From assembly GCF_028282165.1 (NCBI RefSeq), contig NZ_JANQIM010000003.1, positions 124,001 to 188,000 on the forward strand: a stretch of DNA of 64,000 nt, written 5' to 3'. The notes beneath the pieces were generated by a model, which saw only the letters and a list, made by a program, of their open reading frames with translations, had not been told where the DNA came from and did not search any database. Positions 39,458-48,708 of this stretch are shown one piece after another (the stretch's first letter is position 1; each line of letters begins with the position of its first letter). The stretch is from Winogradskyella sp. GTDB taxonomy: Bacteria > Bacteroidota > Bacteroidia > Flavobacteriales > Flavobacteriaceae. Position numbers and translations under genes: made by a program.

Positions 39458-41008
39458 TTGACAACTAAAGGCCAAAAAGATAACTTATTTTCACTGGTAA
39501 AATCTTTAACGAAATCAGAGAAACGCCAGTTTAAACTCTACGTGGGACGATTAGGGGTAAATACGGATTCTAAGTTTTTAAATTTATTCAATCTTTTGGA
39601 CAAAGCTAAAGTCTATAACGAGGTTGCTATTTTAAAAAGTGGAATTGTAAAAAAACAACAACTCGCTAACGTCAAAGCACATTTATACAAGCAAATCTTA
39701 ATAAGCCTCAAACTCAATCCCTCCCATCAAAATGTACGCTCACAAATTAGAGAACAACTAGATTTTGCATCCATTTTATATCACAAAGGTTTATATAAAC
39801 AAAGTCTGAAAATTCTCGATAAGGCCAAAGAACTGGCCATTGTGAATGAAGAAAAAAACATGGCTTTTGAAATTGTAGAGCTCGAAAAAATTATTGAATC
39901 ACAATATATTACTCGAAGCATAAGCACAAGAGCAGACGAATTGGCCATACAAGCTAGAGATTTAAGTGCTCAAAATGTTATAGCCAGCAAACTATCTAAT
40001 TTATCGCTTCAATTGTACAGCATCATTCTTAAAACGGGTTATGTAAAAAATGAAGATGAGGCTAGGCAAGTCACCAAATATTTTAATGACCGGCTTCCAG
40101 ATATTAAAGGTAAAAGACTAGGATTCAGAGAAAAACTGTGGTATTGCAAAGCACATCTATGGTATTACTTGCTATTGCAAGATTTTTTGAACAGTTACCG
40201 TTATGCTTCAAAATGGGTAGACTTGTTTTATCAGTACCCTAAGATGATTAATGTTAATCCCGTATTTTTTCTCAAAGGAAATAACTACTTACTAGAGTCC
40301 ATATTTTTCCTGAGAAACAAGGAGAAATTTGTCGAAAAACTAGAAGATTTCAAAACAACTGTTAGTCATCCAAAATTTATTAAAGACGAAAATGTGGCGA
40401 CGTTGGTTTTTCTCTACACCAATTTCCACAGCATTAACCAACACTTTATTGATGGTAGTTTTGAAGAAGGTCTTGCTCTAATTCCAAAAATTGAAGAAGA
40501 GCTGTTAGACTTTGAAGACCGCATAGACCCACATCATAAAGCCATCTTTTACTACAAATTTGCCAGTTTAGAATTCGGGTCTGGTAATAACAAAGCTTGC
40601 ATAAAATATTTAGATAAAATCATTTCGAATAAATCCTTATCCATGCGCGAAGATTTACTCTGCTTCTCAAGAGTCTTAAATCTCGTAGCTCATTATGAAG
40701 CTGGATTAGATTACCACCTCGAAGCACTTTTACGCAGTACCTACAAGTTTTTAATTAAGATGAATGACTTGCATGAGGTACAAAAAGAAATGATAAAATT
40801 TATACGCGGTTTACAAGATATCTACCCTCATGATCTAAAAAATGCATTTCGAGAATTAGTGGAGCGACTCAAGACTTACGAAGACCATCCTTATGAGCGC
40901 AGGTCTTTCCTTTACCTCGATATTATTTCGTGGTTAGAGAGTAAAATTGAAAATAAATCAGTGGCAAATATCATCAGGAATAAATACCTAAATCGCAATA
41001 AAAACTAA
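39458..41008 (+). CDS. Helical-repeat protein of unknown function, TTG start
   Basis: 516 residues with no signal peptide. The N-terminus (LFSLVKSLTKSEKRQFKLYV) and the middle (YHKGLYKQSLKILDKAKEL) read as all-helical, TPR-like repeats. I recall similar proteins as conserved hypotheticals in Flavobacteriaceae. The frame has no ATG between the upstream stop (39428) and residue 128, so TTG at 39458 is the plausible start. It is divergent from leuA across 143 bp. I do not know its function; a cytoplasmic scaffold is a guess. Confidence 0.7.
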   Translation: MTTKGQKDNLFSLVKSLTKSEKRQFKLYVGRLGVNTDSKFLNLFNLLDKAKVYNEVAILKSGIVKKQQLANVKAHLYKQILISLKLNPSHQNVRSQIREQLDFASILYHKGLYKQSLKILDKAKELAIVNEEKNMAFEIVELEKIIESQYITRSISTRADELAIQARDLSAQNVIASKLSNLSLQLYSIILKTGYVKNEDEARQVTKYFNDRLPDIKGKRLGFREKLWYCKAHLWYYLLLQDFLNSYRYASKWVDLFYQYPKMINVNPVFFLKGNNYLLESIFFLRNKEKFVEKLEDFKTTVSHPKFIKDENVATLVFLYTNFHSINQHFIDGSFEEGLALIPKIEEELLDFEDRIDPHHKAIFYYKFASLEFGSGNNKACIKYLDKIISNKSLSMREDLLCFSRVLNLVAHYEAGLDYHLEALLRSTYKFLIKMNDLHEVQKEMIKFIRGLQDIYPHDLKNAFRELVERLKTYEDHPYERRSFLYLDIISWLESKIENKSVANIIRNKYLNRNKN

Positions 41009-41096
41009 CCAAACTTTGACCTCATGTTCATGATTTTGTGTTTTTTATAACATTAGTTTTTCATTTTCATAAAAAAAGTATAAAACTGAAAATAAA

Positions 41097-41129
41097 TTTG
41101 GATTTTAATTTTTTGTAATGCAATATTTG
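41097..41129 (+). promoter_or_regulatory. Predicted promoter for the SAM riboswitch-metYX unit
   Basis: TTTG at 41097-41100 and AATATTTG at 41122-41129 fit the Bacteroidota -33/-7 pattern (TTTG, ~20 bp, TAnnTTTG) with one mismatch. The predicted start site, near 41136, is ~25 bases upstream of the aptamer. Confidence 0.4.
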
Positions 41130-41160
41130 TAAAGACAAAGTTCAAAACACTTACTGAAAT

Positions 41161-41281
41161 GTTATCAAGAAAGGTGGAGGGAATAGACCCGACGAAGCCT
41201 TAGCAACCCTCAGATTTACTGAGAAGGTGCTAAATTCTACTTGAATGCGCAGGTCATTTTTTGCAAGTTCGGATAGATAAC
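41161..41281 (+). ncRNA. SAM-I (S-box) riboswitch aptamer
   Basis: GTTATC (41161-41166) and GATAAC (41276-41281) form stem P1. Inside are the conserved S-box elements in order: AAGAAAGGTGGAGGG, GACCCGACGAAGCC, TAGCAACCC, the P3 hairpin CTCAG...CTGAG, and AAGGTGCTAAATTC. A P4-like stem follows (CTTG...CAAG). The layout matches the SAM-I family, which binds S-adenosylmethionine and shuts down methionine synthesis genes. It stands upstream of metY and metX, as expected. Confidence 0.95.
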
Positions 41282-41287
41282 CAAAGA

Positions 41288-41309
41288 CTAATTACCCATC
41301 TGTAATTAG
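41288..41309 (+). repeat. Hairpin directly after the SAM aptamer
   Basis: CTAATTA (41288-41294), an 8-base loop and TAATTAG (41303-41309) form a perfect 7-bp stem starting seven bases after P1. It has no T-run, so it may be part of a non-terminator expression platform. Confidence 0.45.
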
Positions 41310-41363
41310 CACATTCTTATAACATTTTTCTATTAGGTACGCTTCTAAGAGGAGGCATATTTG

Positions 41364-41381
41364 TCCCGATAGTTATCGGGA
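41364..41381 (+). repeat. TCCCGAT-N4-ATCGGGA hairpin before metY
   Basis: Perfect 7-bp arms with loop AGTT, 36 bp before the metY ATG. The same arms with loop AGCG occur at 60120-60137. This is a common flavobacterial intergenic repeat. Here it lies between the riboswitch and the gene, and it might serve as a switchable hairpin or be an unrelated repeat. Confidence 0.5.
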
Positions 41382-41417
41382 TTGGTTTAATTTATTTTAA
41401 CTCAAAAAACTAGAAAA

Positions 41418-42716
41418 ATGAGTACACAAAAATTTGCAACGAAAGCGTTGCACGCAGGACACGATGTTCAAAACAATCGCGGAACAAGAGCAGTTCCTAT
41501 TTATCAATCAACGGCTTATGTATTTAATGATTCCGATCATGCTGCTAATCTTTTTGCATTGGCAGAGACTGGTAATATTTATACCAGAATCAACAACCCA
41601 ACGAATGATATCTTAGAGCAGCGACTAGCGGCTTTAGAGGGTGGAATTGCCGCAGTAGTTACAGCATCTGGCACCTCAGCAATCGCGACATCATTACTCA
41701 CCTTATTAAAAGCTGGCGACCATATTGTAGCCTCTAATAGTTTGTATGGAGGCACGTACAACTTGCTGAGTGTAACCTTGCCTAGACATGGTATCACGAC
41801 TACTTTTGTAGACCCTTCAAATCCTGAGAATTTCAATAAGGCTGCTCAAGAAAACACCCGAGCTTTCTTTATCGAATCTCTAGGAAACCCGAAATTAGAT
41901 GTTCTGGATATTGAAGCTATTTCAAAAGAGGCCAAAACCTACAAAGTCCCTTTGATCGTAGACAACACTGTGGCTACACCTTATTTACTAAATCCCATTG
42001 AGTATGGCGCCAATATTGTTATTCATTCTTTAACCAAGTATATCAATGGTAATGGAACAGCATTAGGTGGTGTTATTATTGATGCTGGTACTTTTGATTG
42101 GACCAATGGAAAATTCCCAGAATTTACCGAACCATCACCAGGTTACCATGGTTTGGTTTATAGTGAAGCATTGGAAGCTGCAGCATTTATTGCTAAAGTT
42201 AGAATTGAAGGTCTAAGGGATTATGGTGGCGCTTTAAGTCCTTTTAATGCCTTTCAGATTATTCAAGGTTTAGAAACTTTAGAATTACGCATTAAAAAGC
42301 ATAGCGAAAATGCGCTTGAATTAGCTAAATGGTTGCAAGAACAACCAGAAGTGAATTGGGTAAATTATCCTGGTCTTGAAACAAGTGCTTATAAACACCT
42401 AGCTGATAAGTATTTGCCAAATGGTCAAAGCGGTATTGTAACCTTTGGTATTGATGGCGGCTATGTAGCTGCAAAAACTATTGCAGATACCACTAAGCTA
42501 TTCTCATTATTGGCCAATATTGGAGACACAAAGTCGCTAATCATTCATCCAGCAAGTACGACGCATCAACAACTAAATGACAAGGAACAAGAAAGCACTG
42601 GCGTAACAAAAGACCTTATTCGTCTTTCTGTTGGCATTGAAAATATTGATGACCTAAAAGCTGATCTAAAAGAAGCCTTTACTGTTGTAAAACAACAAAA
42701 AGAACTCCAGAATTAG
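41418..42716 (+). CDS. metY: O-acetylhomoserine sulfhydrylase
   Basis: 432 residues, Cys/Met-metabolism PLP family, long O-acetylhomoserine type. The N-terminus ATKALHAGHDVQNNRGTRAV and YTRINNPTNDILEQRLAALEGG are characteristic. The PLP lysine lies in IHSLTKYINGNG. It forms homocysteine from O-acetylhomoserine and sulfide, using the product of the following gene. It is regulated by the SAM-I riboswitch upstream. An inter-gene hairpin (42743-42768) separates it from metX. Confidence 0.95.
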   Translation: MSTQKFATKALHAGHDVQNNRGTRAVPIYQSTAYVFNDSDHAANLFALAETGNIYTRINNPTNDILEQRLAALEGGIAAVVTASGTSAIATSLLTLLKAGDHIVASNSLYGGTYNLLSVTLPRHGITTTFVDPSNPENFNKAAQENTRAFFIESLGNPKLDVLDIEAISKEAKTYKVPLIVDNTVATPYLLNPIEYGANIVIHSLTKYINGNGTALGGVIIDAGTFDWTNGKFPEFTEPSPGYHGLVYSEALEAAAFIAKVRIEGLRDYGGALSPFNAFQIIQGLETLELRIKKHSENALELAKWLQEQPEVNWVNYPGLETSAYKHLADKYLPNGQSGIVTFGIDGGYVAAKTIADTTKLFSLLANIGDTKSLIIHPASTTHQQLNDKEQESTGVTKDLIRLSVGIENIDDLKADLKEAFTVVKQQKELQN

Positions 42717-42742
42717 CCTTTATTAGTGTTGTTTAGTTAGCG

Positions 42743-42768
42743 CAGATGCCTTTTTATTAAGGCATCTG
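42743..42768 (+). repeat. Hairpin between metY and metX
   Basis: CAGATGCCTT (42743-42752), loop TTTATT and AAGGCATCTG (42759-42768) form a perfect 10-bp stem. What follows is TTAACCCC, not a T-run, so full termination is unlikely. It may stabilise the metY transcript or reduce metX expression. Confidence 0.55.
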
Positions 42769-42797
42769 TTAACCCCTTCACAATAAAAAAATAAAAA

Positions 42798-43805
42798 ATG
42801 AGTGCACTAAAACATATCACTATTTCAAACTATAAAACCAATAGCGGTAAGACAACAGATATTTCATTGTCTTATCAAGTATTTGGTTTATCGCTTGGAG
42901 AGGCACCGATTGTACTGGTCATTCATGCGCTTACCGGAAACTCTAATGTCATTGGAGAGAACGGTTGGTGGAATGACTTAATTGGTGAAAACAAATGTAT
43001 AGACACCAAGGCATATACCATTTTAGCATTTAATATTCCTGGTAATGGCTATGACAATAACCCTGAAAATCTAATCGAAAATTATAGAGATTTTACTGCC
43101 AGAGATATTGCTAATTTGTTTGCACTAGGTTTAGAGGAACTAGAGATTGAAAACCTATTTGCGGCTATCGGCGGCTCTGTTGGTGGTGGTATTGCATGGG
43201 AATTGGCAGCTTTAAACCCCAACTTGATTCAACATTTGATTCCTATCGCAACGGATTGGAAATCTACGGATTGGCTCATTGCCAATTGTCATATTCAAGA
43301 TGCCATATTAAATCACTCAAGTACACCTTTAGCTGATGCCAGAATGCATGCAATGACTTTATATCGCACACCAGAATCACTGACACAAAAGTTTCATAGA
43401 ACAAAAAAAGAAGAGACACTGTTTAATATAGAATCTTGGTTGAATCATCATGGTCACACCTTAACCAATCGCTTTAGTTTGCCGGCATACAAAATGATGA
43501 ATCAAATATTAAGGACCATTGACATTTGTGAAGATCGAGGCGGATTTTTAGAGGTTGCTTCACAGATAAAATCGTGTATCCACTTGGTGACCATTAATTC
43601 TGATTTGTTCTTTAAGCCTGAAGAAAACTGGAATGCTTATGTGGAATTAAAAAGCGTAAAAGAAAATGTTACTATTAATGAGATAAAGTCGATTCATGGG
43701 CATGATGCTTTTTTAATAGAATTTGATCAATTAGCAAGGTTCTTGAAACCCATATTCAAAGTCAAAGCCAATGCTTTTAAAACCATTTCCAAATGTGTGG
43801 CTTAG
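42798..43805 (+). CDS. metX: Homoserine O-acetyltransferase
   Basis: 335 residues, alpha/beta-hydrolase fold. The nucleophile elbow is AIGGSVGGGIAWE. The acid and base are in INSDLFFKPEE and SIHGHDAFLIE. The N-terminal VIHALTGNSNV resembles the oxyanion region. It acetylates homoserine made by ThrA, giving the substrate of MetY. It is shorter than some MetX (~360-380) but motif-complete. It is co-directional with metY after 81 bp and followed by a strong terminator. Confidence 0.92.
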   Translation: MSALKHITISNYKTNSGKTTDISLSYQVFGLSLGEAPIVLVIHALTGNSNVIGENGWWNDLIGENKCIDTKAYTILAFNIPGNGYDNNPENLIENYRDFTARDIANLFALGLEELEIENLFAAIGGSVGGGIAWELAALNPNLIQHLIPIATDWKSTDWLIANCHIQDAILNHSSTPLADARMHAMTLYRTPESLTQKFHRTKKEETLFNIESWLNHHGHTLTNRFSLPAYKMMNQILRTIDICEDRGGFLEVASQIKSCIHLVTINSDLFFKPEENWNAYVELKSVKENVTINEIKSIHGHDAFLIEFDQLARFLKPIFKVKANAFKTISKCVA

Positions 43806-43826
43806 ACTAATATGCTATTAATCGTT

Positions 43827-43855
43827 AAAACCGATTCGCTTGAATCGGTTTTTTT
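43827..43855 (+). terminator. Intrinsic terminator after metX
   Basis: AAAACCGATTC (43827-43837), loop GCTT and GAATCGGTTTT (43842-43852) form an 11-bp stem, with T continuing to 43855. Confidence 0.88.
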
Positions 43856-43890
43856 GTTAAAGCTAATGCCATAGATAAGATTTCGAATGA

Positions 43891-44724
43891 TTAATCTTCC
43901 TGAACGGTGTAATTAAGTGTAAAAGCTTCAGAAATCCTGAAATACCCTAAAGGGTAAGCATCTGGATTCGCTTGATTAATAACGTTACCTCTGGCCGTTG
44001 TTGGAGGACTGCTGAAAAAACCACCACTATCTGTCTGTTCTAGCAATAATTCCATATAGGTAAAAAACTGTTCATCCACCCCATCATTTATTACCGTTAC
44101 AACATCTCCTGGTTGTAGATTGACCTCATCATCTTCGGTATAGAGAAAAGAAAATTCAAATTCATTACCATCAAAAAACTGGTCATCTAAAGGCTGATAA
44201 AGGTTGAAACCAAAGTCAAATAGGTAATAGTTTTCAATTCCTGCGGTATCAGAAATCGTTACGATGAGTTCTAAGTCTTCCTCACCGAAAATTTCAAGGT
44301 CGCCTTGCTGTATTTCGAGTATTGGTGCAGAGCGAATGGGTTGAGCGGATGCCGAATATACCTCTCCATCTGCTTCGACATGTAAATCAAACATTGCATC
44401 AAAGTCATTGAGAAATAAAAGATCCGTACTTTCATAAATGCCTGTACCTGGTGTCGCTTCAACAAATGGGTAAATCGTACCGCTTTCGCGTTCTGTTATA
44501 GTCACTGTGGCGTTACTTACGGCTGGTATATTATCGTCAAAGAAATTGACCGTTTCCGTTAACACAACACGTCCTGTAGCTCTGATAGGTTCTTCTTGGG
44601 TAAACACTCTAAAATGTGCATCAATGTTTATTCTGGTCTCGCCAGTTGGGGTCTCAAGTTCTATTACGTCTTCACAGGCTATGATGAAAAAGCCCATTAA
44701 TATAATATATAAAAGTTTTTTCAT
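43891..44724 (-). CDS. DUF4249 lipoprotein, partner of TonB receptor
   Basis: I start it at the ATG at 44724 (MKKLLYIILMGFFIIACEDV), which gives a lipoprotein signal with cysteine 17 and lies 4 bp after the receptor stop. The frame runs 15 codons further upstream but would overlap the receptor. The 277-residue product fits the DUF4249 family, which commonly follows a CarboxypepD_reg-type TonB receptor in Bacteroidota and is thought to be an outer-membrane surface partner. The ligand is unknown. Confidence 0.85.
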   Translation of the reverse strand: MKKLLYIILMGFFIIACEDVIELETPTGETRINIDAHFRVFTQEEPIRATGRVVLTETVNFFDDNIPAVSNATVTITERESGTIYPFVEATPGTGIYESTDLLFLNDFDAMFDLHVEADGEVYSASAQPIRSAPILEIQQGDLEIFGEEDLELIVTISDTAGIENYYLFDFGFNLYQPLDDQFFDGNEFEFSFLYTEDDEVNLQPGDVVTVINDGVDEQFFTYMELLLEQTDSGGFFSSPPTTARGNVINQANPDAYPLGYFRISEAFTLNYTVQED

Positions 44725-44728
44725 TGTT

Positions 44729-47125
44729 CTAAAATTTAAAATTGTAACTGATAGCGGGCACAATACCAAAAATCGATGTTCTTATGGCTTCATTTTGTCC
44801 TGTTGCTCTATTTTCTTCAAACGAAAAGGATGCCGCATTCATACGATTGTAAATGTTGTAGAATCCAAAGACCCACTCAGACTGCCAACGCCTATCCTTA
44901 TTTTTACGAGGCGTATAGGTTGCCGAAAGGTCTAAGCGATGATAGTCAGTTAATCGGCTCTCATTTCTATTCCCATATATAGGAACTGTAAGTCCCAATT
45001 GCTGTACTTGACCAATAGGTAAATTGGTAGGTATCCCTGTTTGATATATAAAGTTACCATTAAAGGTCCAACGGTCATTCAATTCATATGTTCCATTTAC
45101 GGCGATATCGTGCGGCCTATCCCAAAGCGAGTTATACCATTCGCCATTGTTAATACCTGGCTCATTAGCATTTCTGCCAGGTGTGCGCTGTTCGGACTTT
45201 GACAGCGTATAGGATAACCAACCGGTAAACTTCCCTCTATTCTTTCTGAACAATACCTCTAGACCGTAAGCTCTGGCCTCACCGTTAAGAATTACTTGCT
45301 CAATTTCTTCATTAGCAATTAAATCGGCACCGTCAATGTAGTCAATTCGGTTTTGGATGTCTTTGTAAAACACTTCGGTTTCTAAGGTGTAGTCACCATC
45401 TTTAAAGTCTTTAAAAAACCCAATAGCATACTGGTCTAGCAGCTGTGGTTCTATATAAGGGCCACTGGGTGTCCATACATCTAATGGTGTGGGCGAATTA
45501 GTATTAGACAACAAATGCAAGTATTGTGTCATGCGGTTGTAACTTGCTTTAACCGATGTATTATCATTGAGCAGATAGGATAGAGAAACCCGCGGCTCAA
45601 AATTATTAAAGTCCGCTAGGCTTTCACTGCGGTCAAAGCTATCCACTCTAATAGGCTCTGCGCCTTCATATATCTGAAATTCTTCATTGAATAATACAGG
45701 ATTGTTATTATCATACACCCTAAATTCATCTTGGCCCAAACGTGTAAAATGGCTCCATCGTAGACCGTAACGGACGGTCAATTTATCAGTCAGTCTATGC
45801 TCTGCATCGATGTAAGCCGCAAACTCATTGGCGTATTGATTGGTAAATTCTTCTGGGTTAATACCTGAGTCTTCACTATCGGGTCTTATCTCTCCTGGCT
45901 TAAAGTGGTAGTAAATATTATTAATACCATAGTCCAGTTTAAAATTATTTGAGAGGTAATGCTTGAAATCGTATTTTAGGTTGAAGTTGATGATATGAGA
46001 TTCCCATTCAAAACTTCTCACTGCTAAGTTTAAACCATAATAATAGTCGGAATAAATTAAGGATAAATTTGAAAATAGTTTATCTGAAAACAAATGATTC
46101 CAACGTAGGTTTGCTACGGTATTTCCATACTCGTTGACAAAACTATCACCAAGTTGAAAGTTATCACGACCAAAATACCCTGAAAGGTATAAACTGTTAT
46201 TTTCGTTTAACCGATAACTTAATTTAGTATTTAAGTCATAAAACGAAGCGGTGTTTTCTTCGCCTGCAGCTTGTAAAAACAGGTGCGCATAGGATGATCT
46301 ACCTGCTACGAGAAATGAACCTCTGTCTTTTTTAATCGGCCCCTCTAGCAAGAGTTTACTTGAAATAAGTCCAATACCACCATTCATTTTGAACTCTTTA
46401 TTGTTCCCCTCCCTTTGGTAGATATCTAAGACAGATGATAAACGACCTCCATAGCGTGCAGGAATGCCACCTTTATACAATTTCAAATCCTTGATTGCAT
46501 CTGTATTAAATACCGAAAAGAATCCGAATAAATGGGACGTGTTGAAGATGATAGCTTCGTCTAAAAGAATCAAATTCTGGTCTGCACCACCACCACGCAC
46601 ATTAAATCCTGATGCACCTTCCCCAGCATTACTTACACCAGGCAGTAATAGGATAGAACGAATAACATCGGGTTCCCCCAGAACAGCAGGAATATTCTTT
46701 ATGGTTTTGGAAGAAAGCTTTGCGACACTCATTTCAGGCTTTCGAATGCTAGTTTTTTCAATGTTTTGCTCAATGATTACGGCATCTAGTTGACTGGACT
46801 CCTCAACCATTTTAAAATTCAGTTTGGTGTCCTTATCTATGGTTATCTCCTGTTCAATTGTTTGATACCCTAAGAAACTAATTAGTAATTTGTGGGTTCC
46901 AGCGGGTAGCGTAATACTATAAAATCCGTATTCGTTAGTTACAGCACCGATTGAAAGGTCAGGCAACAGAATGTTAGCTCCTAAAACTGTTTCACCCGTC
47001 AGTTCATCTATTACATTTCCACTAAGTGTGTATGTTTCTTGAGCGAGGCTCCATGAGAAATTTAGCACTGCAAATACCATAAGATTGATACTCAGTTTAT
47101 TTTTTCTTTCAATTTTCAAAATCAT
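44729..47125 (-). CDS. TonB-dependent receptor with N-terminal CarboxypepD_reg-like domain
   Basis: 798 residues. The signal peptide (to about ...LAQE) is followed by a CarboxypepD_reg-like domain (YTLSGNVIDELTGETVLGAN). A plug domain (VIRSILLLPGVSNAGEGASG, FNVRGGGADQNLILLDE) and a barrel ending in ISYNFKF, with a terminal phenylalanine, follow. This type imports a ligand through the outer membrane using TonB energy. Length and domain order are normal for the smaller DUF4249-paired receptors. The substrate is not evident; no TonB or FecR gene is adjacent. Confidence 0.94.
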   Translation of the reverse strand: MILKIERKNKLSINLMVFAVLNFSWSLAQETYTLSGNVIDELTGETVLGANILLPDLSIGAVTNEYGFYSITLPAGTHKLLISFLGYQTIEQEITIDKDTKLNFKMVEESSQLDAVIIEQNIEKTSIRKPEMSVAKLSSKTIKNIPAVLGEPDVIRSILLLPGVSNAGEGASGFNVRGGGADQNLILLDEAIIFNTSHLFGFFSVFNTDAIKDLKLYKGGIPARYGGRLSSVLDIYQREGNNKEFKMNGGIGLISSKLLLEGPIKKDRGSFLVAGRSSYAHLFLQAAGEENTASFYDLNTKLSYRLNENNSLYLSGYFGRDNFQLGDSFVNEYGNTVANLRWNHLFSDKLFSNLSLIYSDYYYGLNLAVRSFEWESHIINFNLKYDFKHYLSNNFKLDYGINNIYYHFKPGEIRPDSEDSGINPEEFTNQYANEFAAYIDAEHRLTDKLTVRYGLRWSHFTRLGQDEFRVYDNNNPVLFNEEFQIYEGAEPIRVDSFDRSESLADFNNFEPRVSLSYLLNDNTSVKASYNRMTQYLHLLSNTNSPTPLDVWTPSGPYIEPQLLDQYAIGFFKDFKDGDYTLETEVFYKDIQNRIDYIDGADLIANEEIEQVILNGEARAYGLEVLFRKNRGKFTGWLSYTLSKSEQRTPGRNANEPGINNGEWYNSLWDRPHDIAVNGTYELNDRWTFNGNFIYQTGIPTNLPIGQVQQLGLTVPIYGNRNESRLTDYHRLDLSATYTPRKNKDRRWQSEWVFGFYNIYNRMNAASFSFEENRATGQNEAIRTSIFGIVPAISYNFKF

Positions 47126-47265
47126 AGACTTTTTTTTAAATTAAGATAATATTATGTGCTATGTCCTAAAAAACCAATCTACCAATGTAGCATTTATATC
47201 TACCAAGACAGTTATGCTATAGCATGAGGTTTTTTTGGTTTTATTTTCACAATCTGTCCTTGACA

Positions 47266-48123
47266 TCAATTGTTCAAGAAATTCGCAAAAAGATCTTTAA
47301 AGGCAATCCCAATTCGCAAATTGCTAACGCTTTGATTATAATCAATTAAATCCTCGGAGTACCCCCCAAAGTATTGGATATATAAAAACTGATTGCTGTT
47401 TTTTGAGATTTTAAAACTTATGCCAGCTTTTACAAAACCTGTGAGTTGGTCATCATAGGCAGGCTGAATATCAATATCCAAAAACAAACTCCTAAACGGG
47501 TTATACGTAGCTCCAATAGCAACATAGCCACGATAGGAAATAATATCACTATTGTCTGCCAAACTTCCAACGGGAATCCAACCCTTAGCCCTAAATTGCC
47601 ATTTTCTGCCAAAGGGCTTAAAGTATTGCAGCGAGAAGTAATTCCAGCTTCTTGAGTTTTCTTCATCTCTACCATTGGATTCGTGTTCAAATGAAAGCCA
47701 AAGCCCAGCTTTAATTCCTTCATCATCTACGAATAACTTCGCCAAACCTAAGGCTGGATTGTAATTGGTTTCGCGAAACGGGAAAGACTCCAGATAAATA
47801 TCCCAAAATGATTTTTGTCTGTAGGTAATAAACGGAAACATATCCCAGGGTAAATCTAAATTAGTTAGGCGTTGTTTAAAACCTATTTCAAATTTGGCAT
47901 CGCTTGTTTCTGAAGAAATATCTTCATTTAATGAAGTTCCAGTAACAAAATAATTATCACCATACATTGTAAAAGCAGGCAAGCTTTTAATAAGTGCTTT
48001 GTAATTTGTACTATCTAGTTGAGTAATCCTATCCTGTGCCAAAGCAATGTTGGAAGCCAACAAGTATGCCAATAATGTGATGATGAAATACCTGATCATT
48101 TTAATTTGTGCAGCAATGATCAT
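47266..48123 (-). CDS. pldA: Outer-membrane phospholipase A (OMPLA-like)
   Basis: 285 residues with signal peptide. A second ATG at 48099 would shorten the N-terminus by eight residues; both lie right after the preceding gene. The catalytic triad is visible in FEHESNGRDEENSRSWN: His147, Ser149 and Asn161. The H+2 and H+14 spacing equals the His142, Ser144 and Asn156 of E. coli OMPLA. The enzyme hydrolyses phospholipids that reach the outer leaflet of the outer membrane. It lies last in the efflux operon, suggesting a link to envelope stress. Confidence 0.87.
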   Translation of the reverse strand: MIIAAQIKMIRYFIITLLAYLLASNIALAQDRITQLDSTNYKALIKSLPAFTMYGDNYFVTGTSLNEDISSETSDAKFEIGFKQRLTNLDLPWDMFPFITYRQKSFWDIYLESFPFRETNYNPALGLAKLFVDDEGIKAGLWLSFEHESNGRDEENSRSWNYFSLQYFKPFGRKWQFRAKGWIPVGSLADNSDIISYRGYVAIGATYNPFRSLFLDIDIQPAYDDQLTGFVKAGISFKISKNSNQFLYIQYFGGYSEDLIDYNQSVSNLRIGIAFKDLFANFLNN

Positions 48124-48125
48124 TT

Positions 48126-48656
48126 TTAAAATGTATAACCTATTCCAAATTGAATACTACTCAAACTATTACTGTCCAAACTAATGTTTCGGTATCCTAG
48201 AAATATGGGGATTCTCTTTTTAATGAAATAAGTTGCTCTAGGTGAAATATAAAATCCACCGTCATTACTATCATTAATCCCAATAGCATAACCAATATCA
48301 GTACCACCAAAAAAGTTCTTGAATGGTGACACACGAAAACTTACCGCTATAGGCATAAACTGCAAATCATCTGTTTCTACCTGAATACCACTTAGCATGG
48401 CCGATTCATCGAAAAAATAATTTGCAAATCCAGTAGATGCTCCAGCATAAAAACGCTTAGAGAAGCCATAGAGATAAAACAGGTCAACACCAATGTTACC
48501 AGAATAGCTATCTTCAAAATCTCCAATTACAATACCACCATTAAGTCCTATTCCAAAATTATGACTTCCTTTTTCAAGTGTAATTGTCTGGGCTATTGAG
48601 CCCAATGCAGTTATTAAAAAAACAATAGATATAAGTGATTTTAACACTGGTGTCAT
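48126..48656 (-). CDS. Small outer-membrane beta-barrel protein, unknown function
   Basis: 176 residues with a signal peptide (MTPVLKSLISIVFLITALGSIAQ). The rest (GLNGGIVIGDFEDSYSGNIG, VDLFYLYGFSKRFYAGAS) has the alternating Gly/aromatic pattern of a small barrel and ends with the strand SSIQFGIGYTF, with a terminal Phe. It stands between the ABC permeases and pldA with 2- to 52-bp gaps, so it is likely co-transcribed. I do not recognise a defined family. Confidence 0.6.
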   Translation of the reverse strand: MTPVLKSLISIVFLITALGSIAQTITLEKGSHNFGIGLNGGIVIGDFEDSYSGNIGVDLFYLYGFSKRFYAGASTGFANYFFDESAMLSGIQVETDDLQFMPIAVSFRVSPFKNFFGGTDIGYAIGINDSNDGGFYISPRATYFIKKRIPIFLGYRNISLDSNSLSSIQFGIGYTF

Positions 48657-48708
48657 GGTATATTAATTAAAAGTTGTTTCATTTTCAAATAGTTAAGCAA
48701 TTATATTC

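Noticed and set aside
43940-43960. ACCCTAAAGGGT palindrome resembling the ammonium-promoter sites
   Set aside because: It lies inside the DUF4249 coding region and its half-sites are adjacent, not 6-7 bases apart; probably chance.
44508-44935. 142-codon plus-strand frame across the TonB receptor/DUF4249 junction
   Set aside because: It is antisense to two clear genes and shows no domain, signal or initiation context.
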